Source: Protonemura montana
Taxonomy: Eukaryota > Arthropoda > Insecta > Plecoptera > Nemouridae
Assembly (NCBI GenBank): GCA_947568835.1
Contig: OX387607.1
Coordinates: forward strand, 20,301,277 to 20,365,276
DNA: 64,000 bases
Reading direction: 5' to 3'
Both the position numbers and the translations under genes were made by a program. How positions within the stretch are numbered: position 1 is the first letter of the stretch; each line of letters starts with the position of its first letter. The notes beneath the pieces were generated by a model. The model was not told the origin of the DNA and ran no database searches. It worked only from the letters and a program-made list of their open reading frames with translations. Positions 61,896 through 64,000 of the stretch are shown one piece after another.

Positions 61896-63545
61896 TCTGC
61901 CACGCTAGCCAGTGGCTCCAGACTATCTGCCACGCTAGCCAGAGGCTGCAGACACTCTGCAATGCTAGCCAGACGCTCCAGACACTCTGCCACGCTAGCC
62001 AGAGGCTGAAGACACTCTGCAATGCTACCCAGACGTTCAAGACACTTTGCCTCGCTCCCCAGACGCTCCAGACACTCTGCCTCGTTAGCCAGGCGCTTCA
62101 GAAGCTCTACCTCGCTAGCCAGGCGCTCCAGACACTCTGCCACGGTAGCCAGAGGCTGAAAACACTCAGCAATGCTAGCCAGACGCTCCAGACACTCTGC
62201 CACGCTAGCTAGACGCTCCAGACACTCTGATTCGCTACTTAGACGCTCCAGACACCTTGCCTCGCTACCCAGACACACCAGACACTCTGCCTCGCTAGCT
62301 AAACGCTCCAGACACTCTGCCTTGCTACCCAGACCCTCCAGACACTCTGTCTCGCTAGCCATGCGCTCCAGAATTTCTGCCTTGCTACCCAGACGCTCCA
62401 GACTATCTGCCACGCTAGCCAGTGGCTCCAGACTATCTGCCACGCTAGCCAGAGGCTCCAGACACTCTGCCACGCTTGTTAGACAATCCAGACTTTCTGC
62501 CTCGCTAGCCAGGCGCTCCAGACACTCTGCCTCGCTAGCCAGGCGCTCCAGACACTCTGCCACGCTAGCCAGACGCTCCAGACACTCTGATTCGCTACCC
62601 AGACGTTCAAGACACTTTGCCTCGCTCCCCAGACGCTCCAGACACTCTGCCTCGTTAGCCAGGCGCTTCAGAAGCTCTGCCTCGCTAGCCAGGCGCTCCA
62701 GACACTCTGCCATTCTAGCCAGACGCTCCAGACTATCTGCTACGCTAGCCAGAGGCTCCAGACACTCTGCCACGCTAGATAGACGCTCCAGACACTCTGC
62801 CTTGCTACCCAGAATCTCCAGACACTCTGCCTCAGTAGCCAGGCGCTCCAGACACTCTGCCTCGCTACCCAGACGCTTTAGACTATCTGCCACGCTAGCC
62901 AGTGGCTCCAGACACTCTGCCACGCTAGCTAGACGCTCCAGGCACTCTGCCTCGCTACTTAGACGCTCCAGAAACTCTGCCTCACTAGCCAGGCGCTCCA
63001 GACACTCTGCCTCGCTACCCAGACGATCCAGACACTCTGCCTCCCTAGCCAGCCGCTTTAGACACTCTGCCATGCTAGCCAGAGATTTCAGACACTCTGC
63101 TACGCTAGCTAGACGCTCCAGACACTCTGCCACGCTAGCTAGACGCTCCAGACACTCTGCCTTGCTACTTAGACCCTCCAGACACTCTGCCTCGCTAGCC
63201 AGGCGCTCCAGACACTCTGCCTCGCTACCCAGACGCTCCAGACTATTTGCCACGCTAGCCAGAGGCTCCAGACACTCTGCCACGCTAGCTAGACGCTCCA
63301 GACACTCTGCCTCGCTAGCCAGGCACTCCAGACACTCTGATTCGCTACCCAGACGTTCCAGACACTTTGCCTCGCTACCCAGACGCTCCAGACTATCTGC
63401 AACGCTAGCCAGAGGCTCCAGACACTCTGCCACGCTAGCTAGACGCTCCAGACACTCTGCCTTGCTACCCAGAATCTCAAGACACTCTGCCACGCTAGCC
63501 AGTGGCTCCAGCCACTCTGCCACGCTAGCTAGACGCTCCAGGCAC
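61896..63545 (+). repeat. Rightmost block with several private monomer changes
   Basis: The block starts after a 29-bp marker, then near 62,025 joins AATGCTA to CCCAGACGTTCAAG, so a run of monomers present at 37,240-37,360 is missing. It contains the last GCTGAAAACACTCAGC monomer (about 62,155) and a CTTGTTAGACAATCC monomer at 62,466. Private forms include GCTAGATAGACG near 62,772, CTCAGTAGCC near 62,831 and GCGCTCC replacing GCACTCC near 62,994. Confidence 0.72.
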
Positions 63546-63574
63546 TTGCCTCGCTACTTAGACGCTCCAGACAC
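63546..63574 (+). repeat. 29-bp monomer from a private single-base deletion
   Basis: The sequence GGCACTTGCCTCGC replaces GGCACTCTGCCTCGC, losing one C at the monomer boundary. This differs from the 14-copy 29-bp family and is found only here. It precedes another 29-bp monomer by only about 120 bp. Confidence 0.87.
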
Positions 63575-64000
63575 TCTGCCTCGCTAGCCAGCCGCTCCAG
63601 ACACTCTACCACGCTAGCCAGACACTCCAGACACTCTACCACGCAAGCTAGACGCTCCAGGCACTCTGCCTCGCTAGCCAGGCGTTCCATACACTCTGGC
63701 TCGCTCCCATACGCTCCAGACTTTCTGCCACGCTAGCCAGTGGCTCCAGACTATCTGCCACGCTAGCCAGAGGCTCCAGACACTCTGCCACGCTTGTTAG
63801 ACAATCCAGACTTTCTGCCTTGCTAGCCATACGCTCCAGACACTCTGCCTCGCTAGCCAGACGCTCCAGACACTCTGCCTCGTTAGCCAGGCGCTTCAGA
63901 AGCTCTGCCTCGCTAGCCAGGCGCTCCAGACACTCTGCCATTCTAGCCAGACGCTCCAGACTATCAGCTACGCTAGCCAGAGGCTCCAGACACTCTGCCA
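63575..64000 (+). repeat. Disturbed right end of the window, array continuing
   Basis: Within 130 bp there is a private GCCAGACACTCCAG monomer (about 63,614), a GTTCCATACAC monomer (about 63,685) and the 29-bp marker at 63,695-63,723. The sequence then jumps to the order seen at 48,600-48,840 and 59,370-59,610, including CTTGTTAGACAATCC at 63,784 and GCCATACGCTCC near 63,827. The last bases are an incomplete monomer beginning at 63,994, so the array goes on. Confidence 0.75.

Larger units (their letters stand above)
1..64000 (+). repeat. 30-bp satellite array filling the whole window
   Basis: Every line of the window resolves into head-to-tail 30-bp monomers. The anchors TCTG (monomer bases 1-4), GCTA (9-12) and CCAGACAC (23-30) recur with only small variation. 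Most variation falls at bases 5-8 and 13-20 (AGCCAGGCG, ACCCAGACG, AGCTAGACG, AGCCAGTGG and so on). I tracked the register across the window: monomers begin at positions equal to 1 modulo 30 at the left edge and 4 modulo 30 at the right edge, and the 21 listed length variants account exactly for the shift. That gives about 2,134 monomers, none inverted. Neither edge of the array is reached. There is no stretch of unrelated DNA, so no gene, RNA gene, transposon or unique spacer exists here. The family is not one I recognise by name. A eukaryotic satellite or megaminisatellite is the natural reading; its chromosomal location is not visible. Confidence 0.97.

Noticed and set aside
1..64000. CRISPR array
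   Set aside because: Units of 30 bp are contiguous with no unique spacers, and there are no cas genes. Variation is spread over the monomer instead of being split into repeat and spacer.
1..64000. Leucine-rich, pentapeptide or TAL-like repeat protein, prompted by the decapeptide ECLERLASEA
   Set aside because: The 10-residue period and residue pattern do not match the 20-30-residue LRR, 5-residue pentapeptide or 34-residue TAL repeats, and the frame is broken by 29-bp monomers and TAG-bearing monomers.
1..64000. CENP-B box or alpha-satellite-like centromere repeat
   Set aside because: The monomer is 30 bp and lacks the TTCG...A..CGGG pattern of the CENP-B box. A centromeric role cannot be excluded but nothing here supports it.
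1..64000. Telomeric repeat
   Set aside because: No TTAGGG- or TTTAGGG-type runs are present on either strand.
1..64000. Transposon-derived tandem repeat with terminal repeats or target duplications
   Set aside because: No inverted termini, transposase remnants, poly-A tails or unique flanks are visible. HOR junctions fall between ordinary monomers.
1..64000. Inverted (opposite-orientation) segments or a large palindrome
   Set aside because: CCAGACAC and its register can be followed on the + strand through the whole window. No stretch reads GTGTCTGG on the + strand.
1..64000. Synthetic or purely artefactual sequence
   Set aside because: Shared derived variants distributed hierarchically, private single-base changes and a plausible CpG decay pattern look like natural evolution. 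Local misassembly of near-identical HOR copies remains possible.

Overview
The whole 64,000-base window is one uninterrupted tandem array of a 30-bp satellite (minisatellite-type) monomer. I see no unique-sequence gene, RNA gene, mobile element or regulatory site. All monomers point the same way, and the array starts before base 1 and runs past base 64,000. About 2,134 monomers are present. The core reads, in three overlapping pieces, TCTGCCTCGCTA, then GCTAGCCAGGCG, then CTCCAGACAC. The consensus is about 67% G+C (20 of 30 bases) and strongly C-rich on the + strand (13 C to 7 G).

Organism: a homogeneous array longer than 64 kb with nested higher-order repeats (HORs) points to a eukaryotic chromosome (pericentromeric, subtelomeric, sex-chromosome or other heterochromatic satellite). 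Many recurrent monomer variants are CpG to TpG/CpA changes, which fits a CpG-methylating genome such as a vertebrate or plant, but nothing identifies the species.

Layout. (1) 1-8,625: two full copies and a partial third of a 129-monomer HOR (3,868-3,869 bp). (2) 8,626-9,579: a rearranged transition with a 17-bp out-of-register deletion. (3) 9,580-15,877: two tandem copies of a 105-monomer HOR (3,149 bp), each holding a 690-bp (23-monomer) doublet. (4) 15,098-23,697 (its start overlaps region 3): a ladder of related blocks of 2,459, 1,919 and about 2,220 bp. (5) 23,698-34,907: a 690-bp module and two copies of a 5,731-bp HOR. (6) 34,908-37,249: segments copied from upstream blocks. (7) 37,250-42,771: two copies of a 2,761-bp HOR. 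(8) 42,248-60,585: a very long-period duplication (10.77-12.66 kb offsets) with internal multiples-of-30 gains and losses. (9) 60,586-64,000: a block related to region 1 with a 13-monomer duplication, then a more disturbed right end.

The 30-bp register is kept almost perfectly: I found only 21 non-30-bp units, 14 of them copies of one ancestral 29-bp monomer and 4 copies of one 31-bp monomer. Because 30 is divisible by 3, several frames on both strands stay open for hundreds of codons (up to 980). I interpret these decapeptide-repeat reading frames as by-products of the array, not genes. The history is best explained by repeated unequal exchange or segmental amplification and deletion in whole monomers, and the nested duplications can be ordered by shared private mutations.
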